DNA of 64,000 bases from Betaproteobacteria bacterium (GCA_020621405.1 JAHRYN010000002.1:857676-921675), one strand, 5' to 3'; shown: positions 1 to 9,109, counted from the first letter of the stretch. Program-made: numbers and translations. Notes: generated by a model from the sequence alone, not told the origin.

Positions 1-3000
1 CAACCCCCAGCGCGCACAGTACGCGCGCGATCCGGTTCGCACGCGTGTTGAGCTCGCCGTAGCTCAGCCTGTCGTCACCGCACTCCAGCGCGACCGACCC
101 CGGACTGCGCTCGACCTGCGCCTCGAACAGCGACGCCAGCGTCGAATCCTGCGGGAACGTTGCCTGCGCAAGGACATCCCGGACCGGGGCCGTGCGCGGC
201 CGGAGTGCAGGCATGGTGAGCGCCGACGACACGTCCGGCGTGTCTGCATCGCTCTGCTGCAGCGCATGCGCCATGCGCCCGACCGTCGGTGCGTCGAATA
301 CATCGCGCAACGACACCCTGCGCGCAACCCTGCCGTGCAGGCGACTGGCCAGCCGGGCCGCCAGCAGCGAATGTCCGCCCAGCTCGAAGAAGTTGTCGTG
401 CACACCCACCCGCGACACGCCCAGCACCTCCGCCCACAACGCTGCCAGTGCCGCTTCCTGCTCCGTGCGCGGCGCGACGTAGTCGTCGCGGACCGCATTC
501 AAGTCCGGCGCCGGCAACGCGGCACGGTCGAGCTTGCCGTTGGCCGTGATCGGCAGCGCCTCGAGCAGCACGAGCGCCGACGGCAGCATGTGCGCCGGCA
601 GGCTCTGCCCGAGCTGCGTGCGCAGCGCACCCGCCTCCAGACCCGCGCCCGCCACGTACGCCACCAGCCGGCGCTCGCCCGGCCTGTCCTCACGCACCAC
701 CACCGCCGCCTGCTTCACCCCGGCCTGCGCCATCAGCGCCGCTTCGATCTCGCCCGGCTCGATCCGGAAACCACGCAGCTTCACCTGATCGTCGAAGCGG
801 CCCAGGAATTCGATCGTCCCGTCCGCCAGCCAGCGCACACGGTCCCCGGTCCGGTACAGCCGCGCGCCCGGCGCATCGCTGAACGGGTGCGCGACGAACT
901 TCTCCGCCGTCAGTTCCGGCTGGCCCAGATAGCCCCGCGCCAGTCCGACACCACCCAGATACAGCTCGCCGGCCACGCCCACCGCCACCGGCTGGCGCGT
1001 ATCGTCGAGTACCCAGGCCTGCATGTTCGAGATCGGCCGGCCGATCGGAATGGCGCCCTGCCAGCCTTCCTCACAGGTCCACCAGGTGGCGTCGATGGCC
1101 GTTTCAGTCGGCCCGTAAACATTGTGCAATCCGGCCTGCATACGGCTGTGGAACACGCCCGCCAGCGCCGGATCAAGCGCCTCGCCGCCGCAGAAGACGT
1201 GGCGCAATGTCCGGCAGTCCGCAATGCCGGGCTCGTCCAGCATCGGCCGCAACATCGACGGCGTCAGATCCCAGATCGAAACGGCATGTGCCTGCGTCAG
1301 CGCCACCAGCGCCGCGCTGTCGGTGCGTTCGTCCTCCCGCGCAAGCACACAGCGCCCGCCGGTGAGCAGGCAGGCGAACAGTTGTCCGATCGACACATCG
1401 AAATTGATCGATGCCTGGACCAGCATCGCGTCGGCGGCGGTGATGCCGAAGGTGCCGATCAGCCAGTGCATGCGGTTGCACACCGCCGCATGGCTGACCA
1501 TGACACCCTTTGGCTGTCCGGTCGAGCCCGAGGTGTAGATCACGTACGCCAGGCTGGCCGCGCCACCCACCGCCTCCGGGTTGTCCCCGGACTGCGACCC
1601 GATCAGCGCCGCGTCATCCACGCACACCGTCCGCCCCGCGTGCGCCGGCAGCTTCCCCACCAACCCGCTGTGCGTGAGCACCACCGGCGCCGCCGTGTCC
1701 TCCACCATGTACGCGATCCGCGCCGCCGGGTATGACGGGTCCAGCGGCACGTACGCACCCCCCACCTTCAGGATCCCCAGCACTCCGGCCACCAGATCCA
1801 CCGAGCGCTCCAGGTACAGGCCCACCCTCACCTCCGGACCCACTCCCAACCCTCGCAGCGCGTGCGCGATCCGGTTCGCTCGCGCGTTGAGCTCGCCGTA
1901 ACTCAGCTTGTCGTCACCGCACTCCAGCGCGACCGACCCCGGGCTGCGCTCGACCTGCGCCTCGAACAGCGACGCCAGCGTCCCGCCCTCCGGGTACGCG
2001 GCCGCCGTGTCGTTCCACTCCACCAGCAGCTGCTGACGCTCCTGGTCCGTCAGCAGCGGCAGCCGACACACTGCCATCCGCGGCTGACTCACTATCCCTT
2101 CGAGCAGCCTGCGGTAGTGGCCCACCAGCCGCTCCACCGTCCCCGCATCGAACAGGTCCGTCGCGTACTCGAACACCCCGCTCAGCCCCTGGCCTCCGTC
2201 TGTCTCCGTCTCCGTCAGCTCCAGCGTCAGGTCGAACTTCGCGATCTCTCGTTCCAGACCCTGCCGCTGCACCTCGGCCCCCGACAGCTCCAGTTCCTCG
2301 TGCGGTGCGTTCTGCAGCGCGAACATCACCTGGAACAGCGGGTTGCGGCTCGGGTCGCGCACCGGCCTCAACTCTTCGACCAGCTTCTCGAACGGCATCT
2401 GCGCGTGATCGAACGCGCCCAGCGCCGTCTCCTTCACCCGGCCCAGCACGCCCATGAAGTCTTCGTCCGCCTCCACCTGCGTGCGCAGCACCAGCGTATT
2501 GACGAAGAAACCGATCAGCCCTTCCAGCTCGACCTGACCACGGCCCGCGACCGGCGTGCCCACCGCAATGTCCGACTGCCCGCTGTGCCGGCTCAGCAGC
2601 ACCTTGAACGCCGCCAGCAGCACCATGTACAGCGTCCCGCCCGCTTCCCGCGCGAGCCCTCTGAGCCGGCCCGTCAATGCCGCATCGAGTCCGAACCTCA
2701 CCACCGCTCCGCGGTAGCTCGGCTGCGCCGGCCGCGCACGGTCCGTCGGCAGCCCCAGCACCGCGAGCCCCGACAGCTTCTCCTTCCAGTAACCCAGCGC
2801 GCCTTGCAGCCCGGCGCCCGACAGCGTCTCCCTCTGCCACAGCGCGTAGTCCGCGTACTGCACCGGCAACGCATCCAGCTGCGCTTGCACACCCCGGCAA
2901 CGCGCTGCGTACAGTGCGCCAAGCTCCCGGTTCAGCACCCCCTGCGACCAGCCGTCCGACGTGATGTGGTGGATCACCAGCTGCAGCACCCACTCCCCAT

Positions 3001-3514
3001 CGCCCAGCCGCCACAGCCCCGCCCGCAGCAGCGGCGCTTCGCCAAGATCGAACGCCTCCACTGCGTGCGTCTGCAGCTGTGCACGCAGCGTCGCTTCCCG
3101 CTCACCAGGAGCGATGGCCCTCAGGTCCGCCTCCGTCAGCGCAACCCGTGCCGACGAAACAATCCTCTGCAGCGGCTCTCCGCCTTCCTCTACAAATCCC
3201 GTCCTCAGCGCTTCGTGCCTGGCCACCAGATCGTCCAGCGCTCCTTGCAGCGCGCACGCATCCACCCCGCCAACGAGCCGGTACGCGCTCACAATGTGGT
3301 ACAGCCCGCTTCCACCCTCCCACTGCTCCAGAAACCACAGCCTCGATTGCGCGTACGAGCACGGAAGTCGCAGCGCAAGCCGTCCGTCGTCCAGCGCCAC
3401 CCAACCCGACCGCGGACGCGCAGACACGCCGATGCGGGCTGCGGCAGCACGAGTGCGCAGTGCCTTCAGTTGCCCTGCGCTCAGGCGGGCGAAGCGGGAA
3501 GCGGGACCATTCAT
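1..3514 (-). CDS. Nonribosomal peptide synthetase, C-A-PCP module then start of a second A domain (3' end beyond window)
   Basis: Seen: one open frame of 1171 codons from ATG 3514 to the left edge. A condensation domain carries HHITSDG at about H182. The adenylation domain, about residues 515-1015, has YTSGSTGQPKG, VYGPTE, YRTGD, GRFDDQVKLRGFRIEPGE and NGKLDR. The carrier domain has LGGHS with Ser1049. About 45 linker residues later a second adenylation domain begins with no condensation domain between. Known: such modules activate an amino acid as its AMP ester, load it on the 4'-phosphopantetheine arm and condense it with the upstream acyl chain. My manual alignment to GrsA gives pocket residues DVGDVCVID plus Lys, closest to remembered Arg and Orn codes, so a basic amino acid is inferred. 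The start overlaps the stop of the preceding small ORF (ATGA), so translation is probably coupled to the loader upstream. The product is unknown. Confidence 0.93.
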   Translation of the reverse strand, partial: MNGPASRFARLSAGQLKALRTRAAAARIGVSARPRSGWVALDDGRLALRLPCSYAQSRLWFLEQWEGGSGLYHIVSAYRLVGGVDACALQGALDDLVARHEALRTGFVEEGGEPLQRIVSSARVALTEADLRAIAPGEREATLRAQLQTHAVEAFDLGEAPLLRAGLWRLGDGEWVLQLVIHHITSDGWSQGVLNRELGALYAARCRGVQAQLDALPVQYADYALWQRETLSGAGLQGALGYWKEKLSGLAVLGLPTDRARPAQPSYRGAVVRFGLDAALTGRLRGLAREAGGTLYMVLLAAFKVLLSRHSGQSDIAVGTPVAGRGQVELEGLIGFFVNTLVLRTQVEADEDFMGVLGRVKETALGAFDHAQMPFEKLVEELRPVRDPSRNPLFQVMFALQNAPHEELELSGAEVQRQGLEREIAKFDLTLELTETETDGGQGLSGVFEYATDLFDAGTVERLVGHYRRLLEGIVSQPRMAVCRLPLLTDQERQQLLVEWNDTAAAYPEGGTLASLFEAQVERSPGSVALECGDDKLSYGELNARANRIAHALRGLGVGPEVRVGLYLERSVDLVAGVLGILKVGGAYVPLDPSYPAARIAYMVEDTAAPVVLTHSGLVGKLPAHAGRTVCVDDAALIGSQSGDNPEAVGGAASLAYVIYTSGSTGQPKGVMVSHAAVCNRMHWLIGTFGITAADAMLVQASINFDVSIGQLFACLLTGGRCVLAREDERTDSAALVALTQAHAVSIWDLTPSMLRPMLDEPGIADCRTLRHVFCGGEALDPALAGVFHSRMQAGLHNVYGPTETAIDATWWTCEEGWQGAIPIGRPISNMQAWVLDDTRQPVAVGVAGELYLGGVGLARGYLGQPELTAEKFVAHPFSDAPGARLYRTGDRVRWLADGTIEFLGRFDDQVKLRGFRIEPGEIEAALMAQAGVKQAAVVVREDRPGERRLVAYVAGAGLEAGALRTQLGQSLPAHMLPSALVLLEALPITANGKLDRAALPAPDLNAVRDDYVAPRTEQEAALAALWAEVLGVSRVGVHDNFFELGGHSLLAARLASRLHGRVARRVSLRDVFDAPTVGRMAHALQQSDADTPDVSSALTMPALRPRTAPVRDVLAQATFPQDSTLASLFEAQVERSPGSVALECGDDRLSYGELNTRANRIARVLCALGV

Positions 3515-3693
3515 GCCGCATGGACTCCCGGCGTCTGCCACGCTGCAAGGCCTGCTGACGATTGCCGCGCGAACGACGGATGGCTAGCTTTCAAGTTGAT
3601 CGACCTGTATCCGTATGAATGCCGGCTTACCGTCAGCGCCGCCTCGAGCAGCACACGGTGCACCGGATCGAGTCGGGCCAGCCGAGCAATCAC
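3511..3693 (-). CDS. 60-codon ORF bridging NRPS loader and NRPS module
   Basis: A GTG start at 3693 overlaps the stop of the loader gene (GTGA), and its own stop overlaps the ATG of the NRPS (ATGA). The first residues, IARLARLDPVHRVLLEAAL, look like the short helical linkers or docking pieces found at NRPS borders. The remainder resembles nothing I recognise. It may be a genuine small coupling protein, a remnant of a once-continuous polypeptide joined by frameshift, or just a relay frame keeping ribosomes on the message. Function is not assigned. Confidence 0.4.
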   Translation of the reverse strand: MIARLARLDPVHRVLLEAALTVSRHSYGYRSINLKASHPSFARQSSAGLAAWQTPGVHAA

Positions 3694-5531
3694 GCCATCG
3701 ACCCGTCGGCCGGCGCCGCAGCGTGGCCGGGTGCCACCTCGTCGAGCAGGCGTTCCAGTTCGGCGATGACATCCGGCCCGAGCATCTGACGCACCCGCCC
3801 GGCCAGTCCGGCCACGGTGGGATGACGGAAAATGTCGGTGGCGGGCAGTTCGATCGGCAGCATGCCCTCGATTCTCGCGACCGCGCGCGTGGCCTTCAGC
3901 GAATCGCAGCCGAGGGCGAAGAAGTTGTCATCGACCCCGATCACATCGAGTTCCAGCACCTCGGCCCAGGCCTGCGCGAGGATGGCCTCGACAGCATCGC
4001 GCGGCGCAACGAAGGCATGCTGCCGGAACGCGTTCAGGCGTTCGGCCATGCCGATGCGCTGCACCTTGCCGGTCGGACCTTTCGGAATCTGCGACAGCAC
4101 GATCACCTCGCTCGGCACCTTGAAGTCGGCCAGCCGTTCGAACAGGAATTCGCGCAATGCCTCTGCGCTGACCGTGCGGCCTTCATGCGGCACCACGGCC
4201 GCCGCGACATCCTCGCCCAGCGTCGGATGCGGCAGTGCGAACGCCACCGCCTGCGCCACGTCCGGGTGGGCGAGCAGCGCTTCATCGATCTCGCGCGGCG
4301 TGATCTTCTCGCCACCGCGGTTGATCATTTCCTTGAGCCGCCCGGTGATGAACAGATAGCCGTCGGCATCGAAACAGCCTTCATCACCGGTGCGGAACCA
4401 GCCGTTCGTGAAGGCCGAACGGTTGGCTTCGGGATTGCCGTGATAGGCGCGCATCACGTTGTCGCCACGGATCGCGATCTCGCCGCGCGTGCCGACCGGC
4501 AGCGGGTTGCCGTCGGCATCGATGACGGCCATCTGCGGGCCCGCCGGCAGACCGACCGATCCCGGCTTGCGTTCGCGCGGCGGCAGCGGATTGCTGGACA
4601 TCTGGTGCGCCGCCTCGGTCATGCCGTAGGCCTCGATCACCGGACAGCCGAAGCATGCCTCGAGCTGTGCCAGCGTGGCCGGCGCCAGCGCGGACGACGA
4701 CGAGCGGATGAAGCGCAGCCGCGGCACACCGTTCGACGGTGCCGCGGCGACGATGGACTGGTGCATGGTCGGCACCGCCGAATACCAGGTTGCGCCGAAC
4801 CGTTCCAGCCAGTCGAAGAAGACCGGCAGCTGCAGCGCCGGCGGACACACCACGCTGGCACCGCTGGCCAGCGGCGCCAGCAGGCCGGCGAGCAGGCCGT
4901 GAATGTGGAACAGCGGCATCACGTTGAGCGCACGGTCTTCCGGGGTCAGCTGCAACGTGGCAGCGATGTTCGCCATCGATGCGGCGAGATTCGCGTGGCT
5001 CAGCGGCACCTGCTTCGGCCGCGATGTCGTGCCGGACGTGTGCAGCACCAGCGCGACGTCCTCGCCCCCGGCTGGCGGCACCTCGACACCCTCCACCGCA
5101 TCGGCATCGGCCGTCGCCGCACCGACCTCGATCACCGGAATGCCCAGCCGGGCCGCGATGTCGCGCGCCAGCGGCGGACTGCCGGCGGTGACGACCAGCG
5201 CCCGCACCTCCAGATCGGCAAAGAAGTATTCGATTTCGGTCTGCGTGTAGAGCGGATTCAGCGGCGCGCAGGCCGCACAGCGCATCACGCCGAGCAGCGC
5301 GACCGCCATGTCGACGCCGTTCGGCGCGACAACGGACACCCGGTCCGTGCGCACGATGCCCAGACTCGCCAGGCGGGCGGCAAGCTGCCGCGTGCGCTGC
5401 GCCAGCTCGGCGCGCGACAGGCTGCGACCGTCAACCGACAGCAATGCCGCGCGATCGCCCTCGGCCGCGGCCTGTTCATCGAGAAGCTGGCCGATCAACG
5501 TCGGCCCCGACAATGGACGTGCGCTGTGCAT
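3690..5531 (-). CDS. Acyl-AMP ligase fused to a carrier domain (NRPS loading module)
   Basis: The 613-residue protein is an AMP-dependent ligase, about residues 10-510, followed by a phosphopantetheine carrier domain. Visible ligase motifs are LHTSGTTSRPKQVPLSH, EAYGMTEA, GWFRTGDEG, GRLKEMINRGGEKITPREI and PKGPTGKVQR with the A10 lysine. The carrier motif is FFALGCDSLKA with Ser544. Known for the family: the ligase adenylates a carboxylic acid, usually a fatty or aryl acid, and passes it to the carrier. The lack of a condensation domain and the position directly upstream of the NRPS suggest it primes synthesis of an acylated peptide, by inference. The ATG has GGAAAGG 6 bases upstream. A short inverted repeat (CTGCC-TTGA-GGCAG, 5597-5610) lies in the leader. 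Substrate cannot be told from sequence. Confidence 0.88.
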   Translation of the reverse strand: MHSARPLSGPTLIGQLLDEQAAAEGDRAALLSVDGRSLSRAELAQRTRQLAARLASLGIVRTDRVSVVAPNGVDMAVALLGVMRCAACAPLNPLYTQTEIEYFFADLEVRALVVTAGSPPLARDIAARLGIPVIEVGAATADADAVEGVEVPPAGGEDVALVLHTSGTTSRPKQVPLSHANLAASMANIAATLQLTPEDRALNVMPLFHIHGLLAGLLAPLASGASVVCPPALQLPVFFDWLERFGATWYSAVPTMHQSIVAAAPSNGVPRLRFIRSSSSALAPATLAQLEACFGCPVIEAYGMTEAAHQMSSNPLPPRERKPGSVGLPAGPQMAVIDADGNPLPVGTRGEIAIRGDNVMRAYHGNPEANRSAFTNGWFRTGDEGCFDADGYLFITGRLKEMINRGGEKITPREIDEALLAHPDVAQAVAFALPHPTLGEDVAAAVVPHEGRTVSAEALREFLFERLADFKVPSEVIVLSQIPKGPTGKVQRIGMAERLNAFRQHAFVAPRDAVEAILAQAWAEVLELDVIGVDDNFFALGCDSLKATRAVARIEGMLPIELPATDIFRHPTVAGLAGRVRQMLGPDVIAELERLLDEVAPGHAAAPADGSMA

Positions 5532-5792
5532 GCAAACCTTTCCGGAATTCGCGCTCGGACCGCGCGCTCAGACCCATATCGACGGCAAATCCGTGCCTGC
5601 CTTGAGGCAGACCGGTCCGCGCCGGACATCGGACTGCGGCCCGCATCTTAGGCAGGACGTCCGAACCCGCTCGTGACTATTTGCGGCGAAAGGTCACCGC
5701 GGAGCCGTGGCATCGCGGTGGATGTGCGGAATTTCGCGGATTCCAGCCAGCCGGGCCCGCCGCGCAGCAACGGCTGCAACGGTGCTGCCGCA

Positions 5793-6389
5793 GCGAGCCA
5801 CGCTCGCGATTCCTCGCGTCAAACCCTCGCCTGTCACCGATCCACGCTCGCATCGCGACCATGGGTCGCTCCTACAGAAACACGACGACCGATCTCCGGA
5901 TCGCGCCTGCAAAAGCCGTGACACCCTTGTAGGAGCGAGCCACGCTCGCGATTCCTCGCGTCAAACCCTCGCCTGCCGCCGATCCACACCCGCATCGCGA
6001 CCATGGGTCGCTCCTGCGGAAACACGACGATCGATCTCCGGATCGCGCCTGCTCAAGCGGTGGCGCCCCCTGTAGGAGCGAGCCATGCTCGCGATTCCCC
6101 GCGTCAAACCCCGCGCCTGCCGCCAATCCACACCCGCATCGCGACCATGGGTCGCTCCTGCGGAAACACGACGGCCGATCTCCGGATCGCGCCTGCTCAA
6201 GCGGTGGCGCCCCCTGTAGGAGCGAGCCATGCTCGCGATTCCCCGCGTCAAACCCCGCGCCTGCCGCCAATCCACACCCGCATCGCGACCATGGGTCGCT
6301 CCTGCGGAAACACGACGGCCGATCTCCGGATCGCGCCTGCTCAAGCGGTGGCGCCCCCTGTAGGAGCGAGCCATGCTCGCGATTCCCGA
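5793..6389. repeat. Tandem array of about 144-bp units with paired REP-like hairpins
   Basis: A head motif (GTAGGAGCGAGCCATGCTCG in the full copies) recurs with its GCGAGC core at 5793, 5935, 6078, 6222 and 6366, a spacing of 142, 143, 144 and 144. Between heads an oppositely oriented partner (GCGACCATGGGTCGCTCC) recurs with starts at 5855, 5997, 6141 and 6285. Each motif is itself a hairpin, and the partner is nearly the reverse complement of the head, so each unit resembles a bacterial interspersed mosaic element. The first head lacks GTAGGA and is the most diverged; the last two full units are almost identical. Long open frames across the array are repeat artefacts. No RAYT transposase gene is in the window. 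The flanks (5532-5792 and 6390-6440) hold no gene that I can support. Confidence 0.9.
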
Positions 6390-6440
6390 CGTCAAACCCG
6401 TGCATACCGGCCGAATCGGAGAAACCGCCCGGTCCGGGCG

Positions 6441-6989
6441 TCATGCATCCGGACGGCCGAGCAGTCGGTTGAACCGGCGTACCGGCGCGCCTTCGCTGCC
6501 GGATACCGGCAGGAAACCCTGTTTTCGCAGGAAATCCTGCATGCGCACATTCGTCGCCAGCACTTCGCAATGCATGGCGCTCAGCCCGCGCTGGACGGCA
6601 TCGGCGATCAGCGCCCGCAGCAGCCGCGAACCGAGCCCGCGTCCTTGCCAGGCGTCGGCCACCACCAGCGCGAATTCGCAGCCGGTGCCGTCGTCCTGCA
6701 CGAAGTAACGTGCCGAGGCGGCCATCGTCGTGCCGTTCGCCACGACGATCAGATGCGATCGCGTGTCCGGATCGGGCGTGCATACCTGCGCAAGTTCCTC
6801 GCCGCTGAAGCGGGTGTCGCCCTTGCCGAAGCGGAAATAGCGTGTGCCGTACGACAGCGCATCGATGAAGCGGCCGGCCATGTCGATGTCCGCCGGCGCA
6901 ATGGGCCGCAACACCAGTGAAGCGCCGTCGGCTGCCGTCCACCGGTTGTCCGGACCGGGCGGGGCGCCGTCCTGCGGGTCGTTGGTCAT
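6441..6989 (-). CDS. GNAT family N-acetyltransferase
   Basis: The 182-residue protein reads from ATG 6989 (MTNDPQ); an upstream in-frame extension is possible but has no conserved sequence. The core matches the acetyltransferase domain found in Pat/YfiQ-type protein acetyltransferases: LRPIAPADI near the start, SYGTRYFRF, and the acetyl-CoA loop QGRGLGSRLLRALI, followed by a strand containing NVRMQDFLRKQGF. GNAT enzymes move an acetyl group from acetyl-CoA to an amine. The acceptor here may be a protein lysine or a small molecule and is not predictable. The gene is single, divergent from the radical SAM gene and adjacent to the repeat array. Confidence 0.85.
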   Translation of the reverse strand: MTNDPQDGAPPGPDNRWTAADGASLVLRPIAPADIDMAGRFIDALSYGTRYFRFGKGDTRFSGEELAQVCTPDPDTRSHLIVVANGTTMAASARYFVQDDGTGCEFALVVADAWQGRGLGSRLLRALIADAVQRGLSAMHCEVLATNVRMQDFLRKQGFLPVSGSEGAPVRRFNRLLGRPDA

Positions 6990-7171
6990 GTCGGATGCGG
7001 TTCCGTCTGAAGGTTGGCCTGACTGCGGCATCGAAGCGACGCGAACGATAGGCGAGCGGGGCGGCGACCGCAACCGTCCGCCCCGACGCCTTCTCCAAGC
7101 AGCGGATTCACGGCCCGCCCGACTATCGGTTACGCTGCGCTTGAGCCGTCATCTGCGGCCACCACCACCCC

Positions 7172-9109
7172 ATGACCGCACCCTCGCCCGCTCGCCTGCC
7201 CGCCGACTTCACCCGTCCGCGCGTGCTGTCCGTCATCCCGCCGATGACGCAGCTGAACACGCCCTATCCGTCCACCGCCTACCTGACCGGCTTCCTGCGC
7301 CGGCACGAGGTCGATGCCCGGCAGGAGGACCTCGCGCTGGCGCTGGTGCTCGATCTGCTGTCACCGGACGGGCTGACGGCGCTGCGCGACGCGGTCGAAG
7401 CCATGCCGGAGCACCGGCGCCCGGCCTGCGTCGCCAGCTTCGCGGCGCAGTTTGAGCGTTACGCGGCGACGATGGCGCCGACGCTCGCCTTCCTGCAGGG
7501 ACGCGACCCGACACTGGCGCACCGCATCGCCAGCCGCGGCTTCCTGCCCGAGGGGCCGCGCTTCGAATCGCTCGACGTCTATATCGACCCGGATGGCGGC
7601 GACCCGCTGGCCTGGGCCTTCGGCGCGCTGGGCGTGCAGGATCGCGCCCGCCATTTCGCCACGCTGTACCTGAACGACGTGGCCGACGCGCTGCGCGAGG
7701 CGGCCGATGCGCGCTTCGAATTCGTGCGCTATGCCGAAGCGCTGGCGCAGAGCCAACCCACCTTCGACCCGCTGGCCGACGCGCTGGCCGCCCCGCCGAC
7801 GCTGGTCGACCGCGCGCTGCACCGGCTGACGCTGGACGCGCTCGCCCGCCACGCACCGCAGGTCGTGCTGCTGTCGGTGCCGTTTCCGGGCGCGGTGTAC
7901 GCCGCCCTGCGCATCGCGCAGACCATCAGGGCGCACGACCCGCAGATCGTCACCGTGCTAGGCGGCGGCTTCGTCAATACCGAGCTGCGCGAGCTGAGCG
8001 ATGCGCGCGTGTTCGACCATATCGACTACGTGACGCTGGACGCCGGCGAACGCCCACTGCTGGCGCTGCTCGACCACCTCGCCGGCCGGCGCTCGCAGCA
8101 GCGCCTGGTGCGCACCTTCCTGCGCGACGACGCCGGCGTCGTGCAGTACGTGAACTTCGCCGAACCGGACATTCCGTTCGAGGAGGTCGGCACACCGACC
8201 TGGGACGGCCTGCCGCTGGACCGCTACCTGTCGCTGCTCGACATGCTCAACCCGATGCACCGCCTGTGGTCGGACGGGCGCTGGAACAAGCTCACCGTCG
8301 CGCACGGCTGCTACTGGAAGAAGTGCAGCTTCTGCGACGTCAGCCTGGACTACATCTCGCGCTACGACGCCGCGAGTGCCACCACGCTGGTCGACCGCGT
8401 CCAAGCCATCGTCGCCGAAACCGGCCAGACCGGCTTCCACCTGGTCGACGAGGCGGCACCGCCGAAATCGCTGCGCGCCTTCGCCGCCGAACTGAAGCGG
8501 CGCAATGTCAGCATTTCGTGGTGGGGCAACATCCGCTTCGAAAAATCGTTCTCGCCCGAGCTGTGCCTGGAACTGGCCGACAGCGGCTGCATCGCCATTT
8601 CCGGTGGGCTCGAGGTCGCCAGCGACCGCCTGCTCAAGCTGATGAAGAAGGGCGTGTCGGTCGAGCAGGTCGCGCGCGTGACCAGGGGATTCACCGATGC
8701 CGGCATCCTGGTGCACGCCTACCTGATGTACGGCTTCCCGACCCAGACCGTGCAGGACACCGTGGACGCGCTCGAATACGTGCGCCAGCTGTTCGCCGCC
8801 GGCTGCATACAGTCAGGCTTCTTCCACCGCTTCGTGTGCACGGTGCATTCGCCGGTCGGCCTCAACCCGGAGGAATACGGCGTGCAGCTCGTCCCGCTGC
8901 CGCCGGTCACCTTCGCCAAGAACGACGTCGGCTTCATCGACCCGGTCGGCACCGACCACGACGCCATGGGCGTCGCGCTGAACAAGGCGCTGTACAACTA
9001 CATGCACGGCATAGGGCTGGACGAGGACGTGCGCAGCTGGTTCAACGACCGCGTGCCGAAGGCTCGGGTGCCACGACATTTCATCGAGCGGGCGCTCGGA
9101 CAGGTGTGA
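7172..9109 (+). CDS. B12-binding-type radical SAM protein
   Basis: The 645-residue protein has an N-terminal half with a cobalamin-binding-like fold (VLLSVPFPGAVYAALRIAQ, VLGGGFVNTELREL and DAGERPLLALLDHL, about residues 225-310). A radical SAM domain follows, about 365-600. Its cluster motif reads HGCYWKKCSFCD, that is C-X4-C-X2-C rather than the common C-X3-C-X2-C. Later elements are GFHLVDEA, GGLEVASDRLLKLMKKG and YLMYGFPTQT, typical of the Elp3/MiaB-like barrel. Such enzymes use SAM and an iron-sulfur cluster for radical chemistry, often methylation. The substrate is unknown. It sits 41 bases before a diguanylate cyclase on the same strand. The ATG has no strong ribosome site. Confidence 0.87.
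   Translation: MTAPSPARLPADFTRPRVLSVIPPMTQLNTPYPSTAYLTGFLRRHEVDARQEDLALALVLDLLSPDGLTALRDAVEAMPEHRRPACVASFAAQFERYAATMAPTLAFLQGRDPTLAHRIASRGFLPEGPRFESLDVYIDPDGGDPLAWAFGALGVQDRARHFATLYLNDVADALREAADARFEFVRYAEALAQSQPTFDPLADALAAPPTLVDRALHRLTLDALARHAPQVVLLSVPFPGAVYAALRIAQTIRAHDPQIVTVLGGGFVNTELRELSDARVFDHIDYVTLDAGERPLLALLDHLAGRRSQQRLVRTFLRDDAGVVQYVNFAEPDIPFEEVGTPTWDGLPLDRYLSLLDMLNPMHRLWSDGRWNKLTVAHGCYWKKCSFCDVSLDYISRYDAASATTLVDRVQAIVAETGQTGFHLVDEAAPPKSLRAFAAELKRRNVSISWWGNIRFEKSFSPELCLELADSGCIAISGGLEVASDRLLKLMKKGVSVEQVARVTRGFTDAGILVHAYLMYGFPTQTVQDTVDALEYVRQLFAAGCIQSGFFHRFVCTVHSPVGLNPEEYGVQLVPLPPVTFAKNDVGFIDPVGTDHDAMGVALNKALYNYMHGIGLDEDVRSWFNDRVPKARVPRHFIERALGQV

Noticed and set aside
266-3769. Long open frames on the plus strand (489 and 635 codons) opposite the NRPS
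   Set aside because: Their translations are Arg/His/Gln-rich low-complexity text, while the minus strand encodes all NRPS core motifs in one frame. They are GC-skew shadows.
5793-6389. CRISPR array
   Set aside because: Units are about 144 bp with conserved interiors rather than 25-40 bp repeats with unique spacers, and no cas genes are present.
5872-7098. A 408-codon minus frame running from the GNAT region across the tandem repeats
   Set aside because: It reads the repeat units as repeated peptide and the GNAT gene in the wrong frame; no ribosome site or domain.
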